Source: Streptomyces specialis (GTDB lineage: Bacteria; Actinomycetota; Actinomycetes; Streptomycetales; Streptomycetaceae). From it: a DNA stretch of 64,000 nt. The stretch is taken from NCBI RefSeq assembly GCF_001493375.1, contig NZ_LN929894.1, forward strand, positions 82,436 to 146,435, given 5' to 3'. Positions 36,505 through 45,493 of this stretch are shown piece by piece. The notes under the pieces were generated by a model. It made no database searches and had not been told where the DNA came from. It worked only from the letters and a program-made list of their open reading frames with translations. Made by a program: the position numbers and the translations under genes. Numbering within the stretch: the stretch's first letter is position 1; every line of letters begins with the position of its first letter.

Positions 36505-36573
36505 TCAGACCGGGGCCCGGGACGTGAGGATGGTCCGGGCGCTGCGCGAGGCAGCGGTCTTCTCGACAGCCAT
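36505..36573 (-). CDS. possible 22-residue leader peptide upstream of rsgA
   Basis: ATG 36571-36573 is preceded by AGGAGGTGAG, a very strong ribosome-binding site, and the frame ends at TGA 36505-36507. The peptide begins MAVEKTAASRSART. It ends 50 bases before the weak TTG start proposed for rsgA, and that interval contains GGGGCCCC and GGG/CCC complementary segments. It could be a small protein or a translated leader. I do not know a homologue. Confidence 0.45.
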   Translation of the reverse strand: MAVEKTAASRSARTILTSRAPV

Positions 36574-36661
36574 CAAACTCACCTCCTGGGTCTCAACCGG
36601 CGGCCCTGTGCCACACGTTCGGCCCACCCTACCACGCACGGCCCCACCCGCTCCCAGGCGG

Positions 36662-37924
36662 TCACCCCCGGTCCGCCGGGCCCGGCGGCGGCAGCGCGCG
36701 GTCGCCGAGGCGGTGGACCAGCTCCAGCGCCAGGGACAGCGCCAGGCGCCGCTCGGCGACCGGATGGCCGAGCAGCGCCTCGGCCCGCGCGACGCGATGC
36801 AGCACCGTGTTCCGGTGGGTGAGCAGCCGCTGCGCCGCGCGCGGCGCGTTGCCGCCCTCCTCCAGGTACACCCGGACGGTGTCCCGCAGCGGCCCCAGCG
36901 CCGGGTCCTGGCCGCTGAGCGGGCCGAGCGCGGAGGCGACGAACTCCCGCATCTGCTCCTCGTCCCGGCCGACCAGCGCGGCCACCTCGACCTCGTGATG
37001 GGCCGTCAGCCGCTGCCCGCCCGGCACGCCCGCCAGCAGCCGCTGGGCCGCCACCGCGGCGGCGTGGCTGCGGCGGAAGCCCGCGATCCCGGCGCGCGGC
37101 GGGCCGAGCACCACCCGGACCTCCGGCGGCGCCGCCTCCTCCAGCGCGGCGCGCAGCGCCGCCCAGTCCGGGTCCTCGCGGACCGCGATCCACGCCCACA
37201 GCGCCGACGCCCCGGCGGGCAGCATCAGCGGGCGCCGCGCGTGCGCGGCGACGGCCAGCGCGGTCGCGGCCTGCTCCAGGACGCCGTGCGCGTCGCCGGG
37301 CGGCTCGGTCCACAGCACCGCCGCGAGGTGGCGGGCCGCGAGGTCGTGGTCCAGCCGCCGCCCGGCCCGTTCGGCGCTGATGGGCGCGCCGTCCAGGAGC
37401 AGCCGCACGGTCTCGGCGCGCCGCGCCAGCGCGCCGGTCAGCAGCCCCGCCCGCTCCTCCTCCATCCGGGCCAGCACCGCGCCCAGCATGTCGTCCACAT
37501 AGCCGAACATCAGCGCGGACGACGCCTGGAGCAGGTCCACCAGCGCCCCCCGGTCCTCCACGGTGGCCACCGCGACGTCCATCCACTGCCGCCACGCCAC
37601 ATACACCCCGGCCCGGTACGACTGGACCAGCGCCTGAAGATCGACCCCGCGCCGCAGCAGCGTCCGCGCCAGGTCCAGGGTCTCCGGCAGCGGGTCGTCG
37701 GACGGCTGCTCGCCGGGGTGGCGCCGCATCGCGGTCAGCCAGCGCAGCACGTTGGCCCGGCTGCTGGCCCGGCTCTCCGCCGCCAGCGTCGGATCGTCGG
37801 CCAGCACCGGCGCGACCTTGAAGATCGCCCGGTCGATCTCGGGCAGCAGGGCGTCCACGTCGTCGAGGATCTGACCGGCGACGCGCTCGATCAGCACGGC
37901 CGTCGCCGGAGCCGTCGGCTCCAT
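36662..37924 (-). CDS. PucR-family transcriptional regulator
   Basis: About 420 residues from ATG 37922-37924. The C-terminus is the PucR helix-turn-helix (LRDTVRVYLEEGGNAPRAAQ, then RLLTHRNTVLHRVARAEALLG), preceded by a CdaR/GGDEF-like domain (HLAAVLWTEPPGDAHGVLEQ, and VRVVLGPPRAGIAGFRRSHA) and an N-terminal helical sensor region with VLIERVAGQILDDVDALLPE. It is divergent from the aldehyde dehydrogenase gene (gap 129 bases) and may control it. Confidence 0.9.
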   Translation of the reverse strand: MEPTAPATAVLIERVAGQILDDVDALLPEIDRAIFKVAPVLADDPTLAAESRASSRANVLRWLTAMRRHPGEQPSDDPLPETLDLARTLLRRGVDLQALVQSYRAGVYVAWRQWMDVAVATVEDRGALVDLLQASSALMFGYVDDMLGAVLARMEEERAGLLTGALARRAETVRLLLDGAPISAERAGRRLDHDLAARHLAAVLWTEPPGDAHGVLEQAATALAVAAHARRPLMLPAGASALWAWIAVREDPDWAALRAALEEAAPPEVRVVLGPPRAGIAGFRRSHAAAVAAQRLLAGVPGGQRLTAHHEVEVAALVGRDEEQMREFVASALGPLSGQDPALGPLRDTVRVYLEEGGNAPRAAQRLLTHRNTVLHRVARAEALLGHPVAERRLALSLALELVHRLGDRALPPPGPADRG

Positions 37925-38053
37925 GCCCGAACGGTACGGCCGCGCCTTCCCGCCCGCACAACGGGCCCCCCGCTTCCTGGGCGACCGCCCATCGCGCGAC
38001 CGGACCACCTGGCTCTACCGTTACGGCATTCTCCGGCGGACAAGGGAGTTGCC

Positions 38054-39604
38054 GTGACCGATCTGGACGTGCTCGACCTGGACCTCACCGTGCTGCGGGC
38101 CCACGCCCGTGACTGGATCACCACCCCGACGGCCGACAAGCGGCGGCTGCTGCGCACTGTGTACGAGGCCACCGCCGAGGTCGCCGAGGAGTGGGTGGCC
38201 GCCTCCTGCCGGGGCAAGGGCATCGACCCCGGCAGCCCGGCGGCGGGGGAGGAGTGGATGAGCGGGCCGTACGCGCTGCTCGCCGCCGTCGCCGCGCTGG
38301 AGCAGACGCTGTTCCGGCTGGAGACCGGCCGCAGCCCGCTGGACGACGCCAAGCTCCGCCAACTCCCCGACGGGCGGGTCGCGGTGCGCGTCTTCCCGTT
38401 CACCGCACGGGACTTGACGCTGCTCGGCTACAGCGGCGAGGTGTGGCTGCGGCCCGGCGTCACCGCCGAACAGGCCGCCGGGGCGGCCGGCGCCGCGCTG
38501 CGCGACCGGGGCCGGGCCGGCGAGGTGGGGCTCGTGCTGGGCGCGGGCAACGTCAACTCCATCCCCCCGCTGGACGCGCTGGCCAAGCTGTACCAGGACG
38601 GCGCGGTCGTGATGATCAAGCTCAACCCGGTCAACGACTACCTCGCGCCGATCCTCGCCCGCGTCTTCGCGGCCTTCACCGAACGCGGGTTCGTCCGCAT
38701 CACCACGGGCGGCGCGGAGACCGGCGCCCGCCTCGTCGGCCACCCGGACGTGGACACCATCCACATCACCGGCAGCCGCCAGACGCACGACGCGATCGTC
38801 TTCGGCCCCGGCACCCCGGAGCCGGGCACGCCCCGGACCCCGCTGATCGACAAGCCCATCACCAGCGAACTCGGCGGCGTCGGCCCGGTCGTCGTCCTGC
38901 CCGGCCGGTGGAGCGACGCCACGCTGCGGCGGCAGGCGCGGCACGTGGCGACCCAGCGGCTGCACAACTCCGGCTTCAACTGCATCGCCTCCCAGATCCT
39001 GGTCCTGCCCGAACGGTGGCCGCAGGCCGACCGGTTCCTCGACCACCTGCGCCACGCGCTGCGCGACGCCCCCGCCCGGCCCGGCTACTACCCCGGGGCC
39101 GCCGACCGGCAGCGCGCCGCCGTCGAAACCCACCCCGGCGCCGAGCTGTTCGGCGGCGACCCGGCCGTGCGCCGGACCCTGCTGCCCCGCCTGGACGCCA
39201 CCGACCCGGACGAACCGGCGTTCTCCACCGAGTACTTCGGCCCGGTGCTCGGCGTCACCCGGCTGCCCGGCGCCACCGCCGGCGAATTCCTCGACAACGC
39301 CGTGGACTTCTGCAACGACCGGCTCTACGGCACTCTGGGCGCCGGGCTCATCGCCGACCCCGCCACGCTCCGTTCGCTGGGCAGCGGCCTCGACGCGGCC
39401 GTCTCCCGCCTGCGGTACGGCACCGTCGCCGTCAACTGCTGGGTCGGCGTGGGCTATGCCCTGCCCCGCGCCACCTGGGGCGCCTACCCTGGCCACGACA
39501 TCCACGACGTCGGCAGCGGCATCGGCGTCGTCCACAACGCCCTGCTGCTCGACCCCGAGCAGGTCGAACGCACCGTCGTGCGGGGCCCGTTCCACCCCCT
39601 GCCC
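38054..39604 (+). CDS. aldehyde dehydrogenase family protein, N-terminal 517 residues
   Basis: Start GTG 38054-38056. The protein shows VGLVLGAGNVNSIPPLDALA (NAD-binding loop), FVRITTGGAETGARLVGHPD, VDTIHITGSRQTHDAI, LGGVGPVVVLPG and NSGFNCIASQ with the catalytic cysteine. Later GYALPRATWGAYPGHDIHDV and PFHPLPRA are seen, near the end of this ALDH subgroup. At 39605 the sequence turns into P5 adapter. The missing C-terminus (SVANRTAHTTG onward) is found at 40303-40432, after a misplaced block. It oxidises an aldehyde to the acid; the substrate is unknown. Confidence 0.85.
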
Positions 39605-39674
39605 CGCGCGACTGCGACATACGGCTTCTACACTCTCCTCCTCGGCGTCGGCACCAGATGGGTATAAGAAACCC
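39605..39674. other. complete Illumina P5-index-Nextera adapter (seam 6)
   Basis: Bases 39605-39633 match the 29-base P5 oligonucleotide at 17 positions, ending CTACAC. TCTCCTCC at 39634-39641 stands in the i5 index place. A 14-base read-1 arm follows, and AGATGGGTATAAGAAACCC (39656-39674) is the mosaic end. All segments have the exact expected lengths (29, 8, 14, 19). Confidence 0.95.
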
Positions 39675-40153
39675 CAACCCCACCTCGATCCCCGCCGCCC
39701 AGGACGCCGCGAAGGCACTGGCCGCGTCGGTCGGCGGCTACCCGTTCAGCTTCCTCAGCGAGGTCGCCGACATCCCGGTGACCGCCCACTTCCTCGGCGG
39801 CTGCGTCATCGGCGACAGCCCCGAGCACGGCGTCGTCGATCCCTACCACCGCCTCTACGGCCACCCCGGCATCAGCGTCGTGGACGGCGCCGCCGTCTCC
39901 GCCAACCTCGGCGTCAACCCCGCCCTCACCATCACCGCGCAGGCCGAACGCGCCATGGCGATGTGGCCCAACAAGGGCGAGCCCGACCCGCGCCCCGCGC
40001 AACACCAGCCGTACCGCCGCGTCCCGGCCGTGCCGCCGGCCCACCCCGCCGTCCCGGCCACCGCCTTCGGCGCGCTGCGCCTGCCGCTGCTGCCCGTCCC
40101 GGCGGTTCCCCCCGTCCCGGGCCCGCGCCCGGCCGAGCCGGGACCCGTCCCGG
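39675..40153 (+). CDS. GMC oxidoreductase, C-terminal fragment (misplaced)
   Basis: About 160 residues in frame with neither start nor stop. VTAHFLGGCVIGDSPEHGVV, then DPYHRLYGHPGISVVDGAAV and SANLGVNPALTITAQAERAM, is the C-terminal FAD-domain signature of cholesterol-oxidase-like GMC enzymes, with the catalytic-region histidine and asparagine (TAHFLGG, GVNPALT). The tail is proline-rich. Its N-terminal partner is at 40435-41191, downstream of this piece, so the two halves are in reversed order in this assembly. Confidence 0.85.
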
Positions 40154-40302
40154 CTCTTATACACCTCTCCGAGCCCACGAGACAGGCAGAAATCTCGTAT
40201 GCCGTCTTCTTCTTGAAAAAAAAAAAAAAACAAATGAGGCGGATATGACCCACCACACACCCAGTAATCGAGACACTCAGTCACCAGGTGTATAAGAGCC
40301 AG
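40154..40302. other. Illumina Nextera P7 read-through with i7 barcode, then P5-side mosaic end (seam 7)
   Basis: CTCTTATACACCTCT (40154-40168), CCGAGCCCACGAGAC (40169-40183, exact read-2 arm), AGGCAGAA (40184-40191, the i7 index), the P7 complement 40192-40215 with one mismatch in 24, and 15 A at 40216-40230. A second, decayed adapter follows and ends in GTGTATAAGAGCCAG at 40288-40302. Confidence 0.99.
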
Positions 40303-40432
40303 CGCCTGGTCCGTGGCCAACCGCACCGCCCACACCACCGGCGCCCACATCACCCGCTTCGCGGCCGAACCCTCCCTGGCCAGGGCCCTGCCGCACGGCA
40401 TGGCCGCCCTCGTCTCGTCCCTGCGGGGCTGA
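40303..40432 (+). CDS. aldehyde dehydrogenase, C-terminal fragment
   Basis: About 42 residues ending at TGA 40430-40432: WSVANRTAHTTGAHITRFAA, then EPSLARALPHGMAALVSSLRG. This matches the usual end of the ALDH subgroup found at 38054-39604 (W-x-V-x-NR-TA). It is therefore the tail of that gene, separated from it by the misplaced GMC fragment and two adapter blocks. Confidence 0.75.
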
Positions 40433-40434
40433 CG

Positions 40435-41191
40435 ATGAGCGCGGCGGACAGGGCGTACGACTACGACGTCGTGGTGGTCGGTTCGGGATTCGGCGGGGCG
40501 GTCACCGCGCTGCGGCTCACCGAGAAGGGATACCGGGTCGCGGTGCTGGAGGCCGGACGCCGCTTCCGCCGCGACGAACTGCCCCAGGACTCCTGGGACA
40601 TACGGAACTACCTGTGGGCACCGGCCCTCGGGCTCTACGGCGTCCAGCGCGTCCACGTGCTCCCCGACGCGGTCGTCCTGGCCGGCGCGGGCGTCGGCGG
40701 CGGCTCGCTCACCTACGGCAACTCGCTGTACGTGCCGCCGGACGCGTTCTTCCGCAACCGCCAATGGGGGCACATCACCGACTGGCGGGAGGAACTCGCC
40801 CCGTTCTACGACCAGGCGCGGCGGATGCTCGGGGTGCGCGCCAACCCGGCCGTCGAGGCGGCCGACGCCCACCTCAAGGACGCGGCGGACAAGCTGGGTT
40901 ACGGCGGCACGTTCCGCCCCGCCCCGGTCGGCGTCTTCTTCGGCGACGGCCGGGACGCCGACGGCACCGTCCCCGCGGCGCCGGGACCCCCGGCGCCCGA
41001 CCCGTCCTTGGGGGGCGCGGGCCCGTCCCGCCACGCCCGCTCCGAGTGCGGCGCGTGCCTGACCGGCTGCCGCCCCGGCGCCAAGAACACCCTCAACGAG
41101 AACTACCTCCACCTCGCCGAACGCGGCGGCGCCGAGATCCACCCCCTCACCACCGTCACCGCCGTCCGCCCCCTCGGCGACGGCTTCGCCG
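40435..41191 (+). CDS. GMC oxidoreductase, N-terminal fragment
   Basis: ATG 40435 lies 2 bases after the ALDH stop codon, suggesting an ALDH-GMC operon. DYDVVVVGSGFGGAVTALRL is the FAD-binding GxGxxG motif, with EAGRRF as its acidic partner, and GAGVGGGSLTYGNSLYVPPD is the second FAD motif of cholesterol-oxidase-like enzymes. SECGACLTGCRPGAKNTLNE is a conserved Cys-containing loop. The frame enters P5 adapter at 41192. The middle of the protein is absent, and the C-terminal piece lies at 39675-40153. Confidence 0.87.
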
Positions 41192-41261
41192 TGGACGGCC
41201 CACACCGCCCAGTGCCCCGCCACCCTCTGCGTCGGCAGCGTAAGTGGTGTATAAGAGCCAG
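41192..41261. other. complete Illumina P5-index-Nextera adapter (seam 8)
   Basis: The 29-base P5 segment is poor, but CACCCTCT (41221-41228) sits at the index position, GCGTCGGCAGCGTA (41229-41242) matches the read-1 arm at 12 of 14 and AGTGGTGTATAAGAGCCAG (41243-41261) matches the mosaic end at 16 of 19. Confidence 0.95.
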
Positions 41262-42508
41262 AACCGCCCCCGCCGTCCGAGGACTGCCTGTACCTCAACG
41301 TCACGGCCCCGGCCGGGGCTTCGGGGCGGCCGGTGCTGCTGTGGGTGCACGGCGGCGGCTACCAGAGCGGCAGCGGCACCGACATGGCCGGTGACGGCGC
41401 GGCGTTCGCCCGGGACCACGGCCTCGTCGTCGTCACCTTCAACTACCGTCTCGGGGCACTGGGGTTCCTCGCCGTGGAGGGCGAGGAGCACACCGGCGCC
41501 CACGGCCTGCACGACCAGGCCGCCGCACTGCGCTGGGTACGCGAGAACATCGCCGGTTCCGGCGGCGACCCCGACCGGATCACCGTCTACGGCCTGTCGG
41601 CGGGCGCCAAGGCCGTCGCCAACCCCCTCGCCTCCCCGCTGCCCCGGGGCATGATCCACCGCGCCGCCTCCTCCAGCGGCGGCGCCGACCACGTCGCCCC
41701 CCCGGAACAGGCCGCCCGCCTGGCCCGCCGGCTCCTGCGCCACCTGGGCACCACCCCCGACCGCCTCCGCGCGGTGCCCGCCACCGACATCCTCGCCGCC
41801 CAGACGGCCATCGGCAGCGGCCTGCGCGCTTCCTGGATCTGGCGCCCGGCCATCGACGGCCTCGCCCTCACCACCCACCCGCTGCGCGCCATCGCCGCCG
41901 GCTCCGCGGCCGGCGTCCCGCTCCTCGCCCAGAGCTGCGCCGACGAGTCGGCCCTCTACCAACTCGCCGTCCCGGACGCGGACGAGCAGACCGACCGGGT
42001 CCTCACCGAGTACTTCGGGCCCACCGGCCGCGACGAGATCCTCGCCGCCTACGCCGCGCCCCGCCCCGACCCCACGGCCCTGCGCCTGGCCGTGATGTCC
42101 GACGAACGCTACGGCGTCCCCACCACCCGCCTGGCCGACGCGCAGTCCGCCCACGCCCCGGTCTGGCGCTCCCGCTACGACGGCCCGTTCACCGGCCTGG
42201 CCCCCGGGTTCGACTTCCTCGCCGGCCAACTCCACGCCGCCCACGGCTCGGACGGCACCGCGATCTGGCAGGGCGGCACCGGCCTCGCCGCCCTGCTCCA
42301 CGAGGCGTTCGGCGCCTTCGCCACCGGCCACCCCCCGGCCGCCGACGGCCTCCCCGACTGGCCCGGCTACATGACCGGCGCCCGCACCACGATGATCCTC
42401 ACCCCCGACGACCCCCACCCGGCCGACGACCCCGGCCGCGCGGAGCGCGAGGCGTGGACGGGCCGGAACTGGCAGTCGGGCACCTGGTGGCAGTTCGACG
42501 GGATCTGA
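41262..42508 (+). CDS. type-B carboxylesterase, 5' truncated
   Basis: About 414 residues remain. SEDCLYLNVTAP is the type-B signature, LLWVHGGGYQSGSG the oxyanion hole, and ITVYGLSAGAKAVA contains the nucleophile serine, with Leu in place of the usual Glu of GESAG. RASWIWRPAIDGLAL and WPGYMTGARTTMILTPDDPH lie toward the C-terminus, ending WWQFDGI. The start lies in the sequence lost at seam 8. It would hydrolyse carboxylic esters. Confidence 0.83.
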
Positions 42509-42632
42509 CCCCCGGGCCGCGCGACTACGGGGCGGCGACGCCGAGTTCGGCCGCCCATCGCCCGGCTCATCGACCCGGCCCCCGTCGCGGAGGGCGGAGA
42601 ACACCGTGCCGGGCAGCGACTCGGCCGCCGGG

Positions 42633-43487
42633 TCACACCTCGCGCCAGCGGGCCTCCACGAAGGAGAAGAGGCCGAACAGCGCCAGTCCGACGGCGATCG
42701 CCACCAGCAGCCACGGGCCCGCCGGGGTCTCGGCGAAGGAGCGCAGCGTGTCGTCCATGCCCTTGGCCCGGTCCGGGTCGTAGTCCACCGCCGCCGCCAC
42801 CGCGAAGCCGCCCGCCGCGGCGAAGAAGACGCCGCGCGCCACGCCGCCCCCGACGCCCAGGACATCGACCCCGCGCCGGACCCCGCGCGGCATCGCGGAC
42901 AGCCGCAGATGCTTGCGGTACTTGCGCAGCACCGCCCGCAGGGCGATCCACACCCCGGTCCCGGCGATCACCAGCCCGCCGGCCGCCACCAGCCACTGCC
43001 CGCCCGGCATGCCCAGCACCTCGGCCGTCACGTCCTCGGACTGCTTGTCACTGGACCCGCTGCCGCTGCCCTGCTCACCCGCCGCGTACGACAGCACCGA
43101 GTACGCGACGACGCCGTAGAACACGCACCGCCCCGCCGACAGGAGCCGCTTGCGCGCCTTGTGCCCGTCCGGCCCCGCCGCGCCGAACAGCGCCTCCGAC
43201 AGCCGCCACAGGGCCATTCCCACCAGCCCGATCGCCACGGCCCAGATCAGGAAGCTCCCCAGCGGCTTGTCCGACAGCCCGCGCAGCGCGCCACCCCGGT
43301 CGGCCTGCTCGCCGCTGCCGAACGCGACCTGGAGCGCCAGCAGCCCGACGAGCAGGTAGAGCACGCCGCGCGCCGCCAGCCCCGAACGGGCCGCCGCGCC
43401 CATGGCACCGCTGTTCGCCGCCCGCCGGGCGGCTCCCCGCCCCGCGGTCCGGCCTCTCATACCGCGTATCGCCGCCGATGCGCCCAT
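42633..43487 (-). CDS. DUF1206 membrane protein
   Basis: A 284-residue protein with six hydrophobic segments in three pairs. The DUF1206 pattern repeats three times: ARSGLAARGVLYLLVGLLAL, SAGRCVFYGVVAYSVL and GGVARGVFFAAAGGFAVAAA, each followed by a second helix. ATG 43485-43487 (MGASAAIRGMRGR) is preferred to longer frames. The function of the family is unknown. Confidence 0.85.
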   Translation of the reverse strand: MGASAAIRGMRGRTAGRGAARRAANSGAMGAAARSGLAARGVLYLLVGLLALQVAFGSGEQADRGGALRGLSDKPLGSFLIWAVAIGLVGMALWRLSEALFGAAGPDGHKARKRLLSAGRCVFYGVVAYSVLSYAAGEQGSGSGSSDKQSEDVTAEVLGMPGGQWLVAAGGLVIAGTGVWIALRAVLRKYRKHLRLSAMPRGVRRGVDVLGVGGGVARGVFFAAAGGFAVAAAVDYDPDRAKGMDDTLRSFAETPAGPWLLVAIAVGLALFGLFSFVEARWREV

Positions 43488-43608
43488 GTCCGCTCCCGCC
43501 TCCGTCCCAGCCCGGTGTCCCCGACTCGGCTGCCCCGGCTCGGCGGGAGGAAACGGACGCTCGACCGCCCGGAGCGGGACTGTCAGACCCCCCGGCGAAG
43601 ATGTGACC

Positions 43609-44043
43609 ATGACTGGCACGCCCCCGAACGACCGGCAGCTTCCCGCCTGGGCCCCCACCGTGGGCCCCGGCTGGGCCACCCTGCTGGAAAGGCTTCATCA
43701 GCGGCTTCTCGCCCTCGCCCCGGACTACCGGGTCGAGTCCTGCGAGCGGAACCTCGGGGGGCTGCGGATCTGTGTCGCCGACCGCTTCGACGAGCAGGGC
43801 TACTTCGACGGGCACTGGGCGGACGCCGCCGCCCTGCTCACCGACGAGGCGGAGATAGCCTCCGGCCGGACCTGCGAGATGTGCGGGGCGCCCGGCCGCC
43901 CCCGCTTCCGCGGCGGCCAGCACGGCTCGTGGATCACCGCGCTGTGCGACCCCTGCTCCGCCGACGCCAGAACCCACGCCGCCCCGCCACCGGCCCGACC
44001 GCGCCAGGAGGACAGCGACCTGGAGACGCCGTTCTCCGCCTGA
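43609..44043 (+). CDS. conserved hypothetical protein with CxxC pair
   Basis: A 144-residue protein. The N-terminal part has LPAWAPTVGPGWATLLERLH, and the C-terminal half carries CEMCGAPGRPRFRGGQHGSW, then ITALCDPC, two CxxC pairs that could bind zinc. No strong ribosome-binding site precedes ATG 43609. I do not recognise a named family. Confidence 0.65.
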   Translation: MTGTPPNDRQLPAWAPTVGPGWATLLERLHQRLLALAPDYRVESCERNLGGLRICVADRFDEQGYFDGHWADAAALLTDEAEIASGRTCEMCGAPGRPRFRGGQHGSWITALCDPCSADARTHAAPPPARPRQEDSDLETPFSA

Positions 44044-44263
44044 CGACGCGCCCGGCCACGACCCGCCAACGGCCCGGCCCCGGGGGGAAATTACTCACCG
44101 AGGCCGCATCCCGCCGCGCCACCGGCTCCGTTCGGGAGAATCGGCGGATCATGCCTTGACCACCGCAAACGGCGCACCTAGCTTCGCCTGGGAAACGGGG
44201 GGTGGGGACCGCGTGCGTTTCATTGTCTTCCGCTCTCCTCCGGTCGAGAGAGAGGGACAGCAC

Positions 44264-45400
44264 GTGGACGTCGGCGCGAAGAGAACGAGACGGCGGAGAG
44301 CGGTGACGGTGGTCGCCGGCACCGCCCTGCTGGGCGGTGCCCTGGTGGCCGGGACGAGCACCCCGGCCTCCGCCGATCCGGTGGCCCTGACGCTGGACTA
44401 CGTCTGCGATGTGCCCCGGGTGGGGGAGCGCACCGTCGAGGTGGAGTTCACCACCGATCTGCCGCCGACGGTCCCGGTCGGTCAGCAGATCCGGTCCTTC
44501 GAGGTCGCGACCCACTGGACGTTCGACGCGGCCACCCGGCAGGCGCTGCGCGACGCCGTCGTCGGCGGGTTCGGGGAGGGAGCCGGCACCGGAGACCTCG
44601 CCTTCACCGCGCCCGGCCTGACGCTCCCCCTGTCGTTGCCGTACACGGTCGACGCGTCGACGGACGACTTCTCCTTCGACGCCGCCGCCTGGTCACCGAG
44701 CCTCTCGGTGACCCAAGCGGGCGAGTACACGATCACCGCCGAGGACTTCGCCCTGTCCCTGCCGCTGCTCGACACCGGCGGCTACCCGATCGCGGGCGAC
44801 CCGGCCCCGCTGGCCTGCTCCGTCGCGCCCGGCCAGGACAACCGGCTGGCGCACTGGGAGCTCGGCCCGGCCGAGCCCGGCACCTACAGCTACGCCCTGG
44901 AGGGCGCCGTCCACCTCCGCCCCGGCGAGGAGGGCGAGACGGTCACCGGGGACATCGAGCTGCGCTTCGACGACGCCACGGGCACCGTCCAGGGCGAGTC
45001 GACGCTGCTCCCGACGACCGCCACCCTCACGGCGTTCGGCGTCCTGCCGGTCACGGCCCAAGCCGAGTTCGACACCGGCACGACCACCGGCACCTTCGCG
45101 GACGGGCGCCTCGCCGGCACCACGCCGACGGAGATCCGCATCCCCCGGATCGAGATCCGCGGCATCGTCGTCGGCGGCGGCCCCGACTGCCGGGCGTCGG
45201 AGCCCACGATCATCGACCTGTGGTCCCCCGAGGACCAGCCGTTCGTCCCGGAGACCGGCGGCCACCTGAGCGGCACGTACGACATCGCCCCCCTGGAGAA
45301 CTGCGGCCCGCTGACCTCCCTGATCAGCTCCTTCGCCACCGGCGAGGACTTCGGCATCGAACTCGACCTCGACGCCGGCCCCCCGGATGACATGGACTGA
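44264..45400 (+). CDS. secreted protein, DUF6801-like
   Basis: A 378-residue exported protein. GTG 44264 is chosen for GAGAGGGA just upstream and because it gives a twin-basic signal: KRTRRRRAVTVVAGTALLGG, then ALVAGTSTPASA, with cleavage expected after ASA. The mature part is rich in beta strand with LDYVCDVPRVGERTVEVEFT near its start, as in actinobacterial DUF6801 proteins, and a few cysteines. The domain assignment is from pattern memory only. Confidence 0.65.
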   Translation: MDVGAKRTRRRRAVTVVAGTALLGGALVAGTSTPASADPVALTLDYVCDVPRVGERTVEVEFTTDLPPTVPVGQQIRSFEVATHWTFDAATRQALRDAVVGGFGEGAGTGDLAFTAPGLTLPLSLPYTVDASTDDFSFDAAAWSPSLSVTQAGEYTITAEDFALSLPLLDTGGYPIAGDPAPLACSVAPGQDNRLAHWELGPAEPGTYSYALEGAVHLRPGEEGETVTGDIELRFDDATGTVQGESTLLPTTATLTAFGVLPVTAQAEFDTGTTTGTFADGRLAGTTPTEIRIPRIEIRGIVVGGGPDCRASEPTIIDLWSPEDQPFVPETGGHLSGTYDIAPLENCGPLTSLISSFATGEDFGIELDLDAGPPDDMD

Positions 45401-45417
45401 CCACCCCGCACGGCACG

Positions 45418-45458
45418 GAGCCCCGCCGCTCTCCCGGTGCGGGAGGGCGGCGGGGCTC
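45418..45458. terminator. 12-bp hairpin with extended inner stem
   Basis: GAGCCCCGCCGC (45418-45429) pairs with GCGGCGGGGCTC (45447-45458), and CTCCC pairs with GGGAG inside. It lies between the convergent stops of the secreted protein gene and glnA. Confidence 0.75.
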
Positions 45459-45493
45459 AGGTCATCCGTGACGACGCTCGTGACGGCGCCGGC

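Noticed and set aside
36497..39667. A 1056-codon plus-strand frame opposite the PucR gene
   Set aside because: Its first half is antisense to the PucR regulator and rich in Arg, Gln and Pro; only the second half (from 38054) is real, as the aldehyde dehydrogenase.
40216..40230. Poly-A run as a possible regulatory or terminator element
   Set aside because: It follows the P7 oligonucleotide complement and is sequencer run-off, not genomic sequence.
41333..42508. Internal methionine at 41333 as the true start of a short esterase
   Set aside because: The frame upstream encodes the type-B signature SEDCLYLNV, so the gene begins in the lost sequence.
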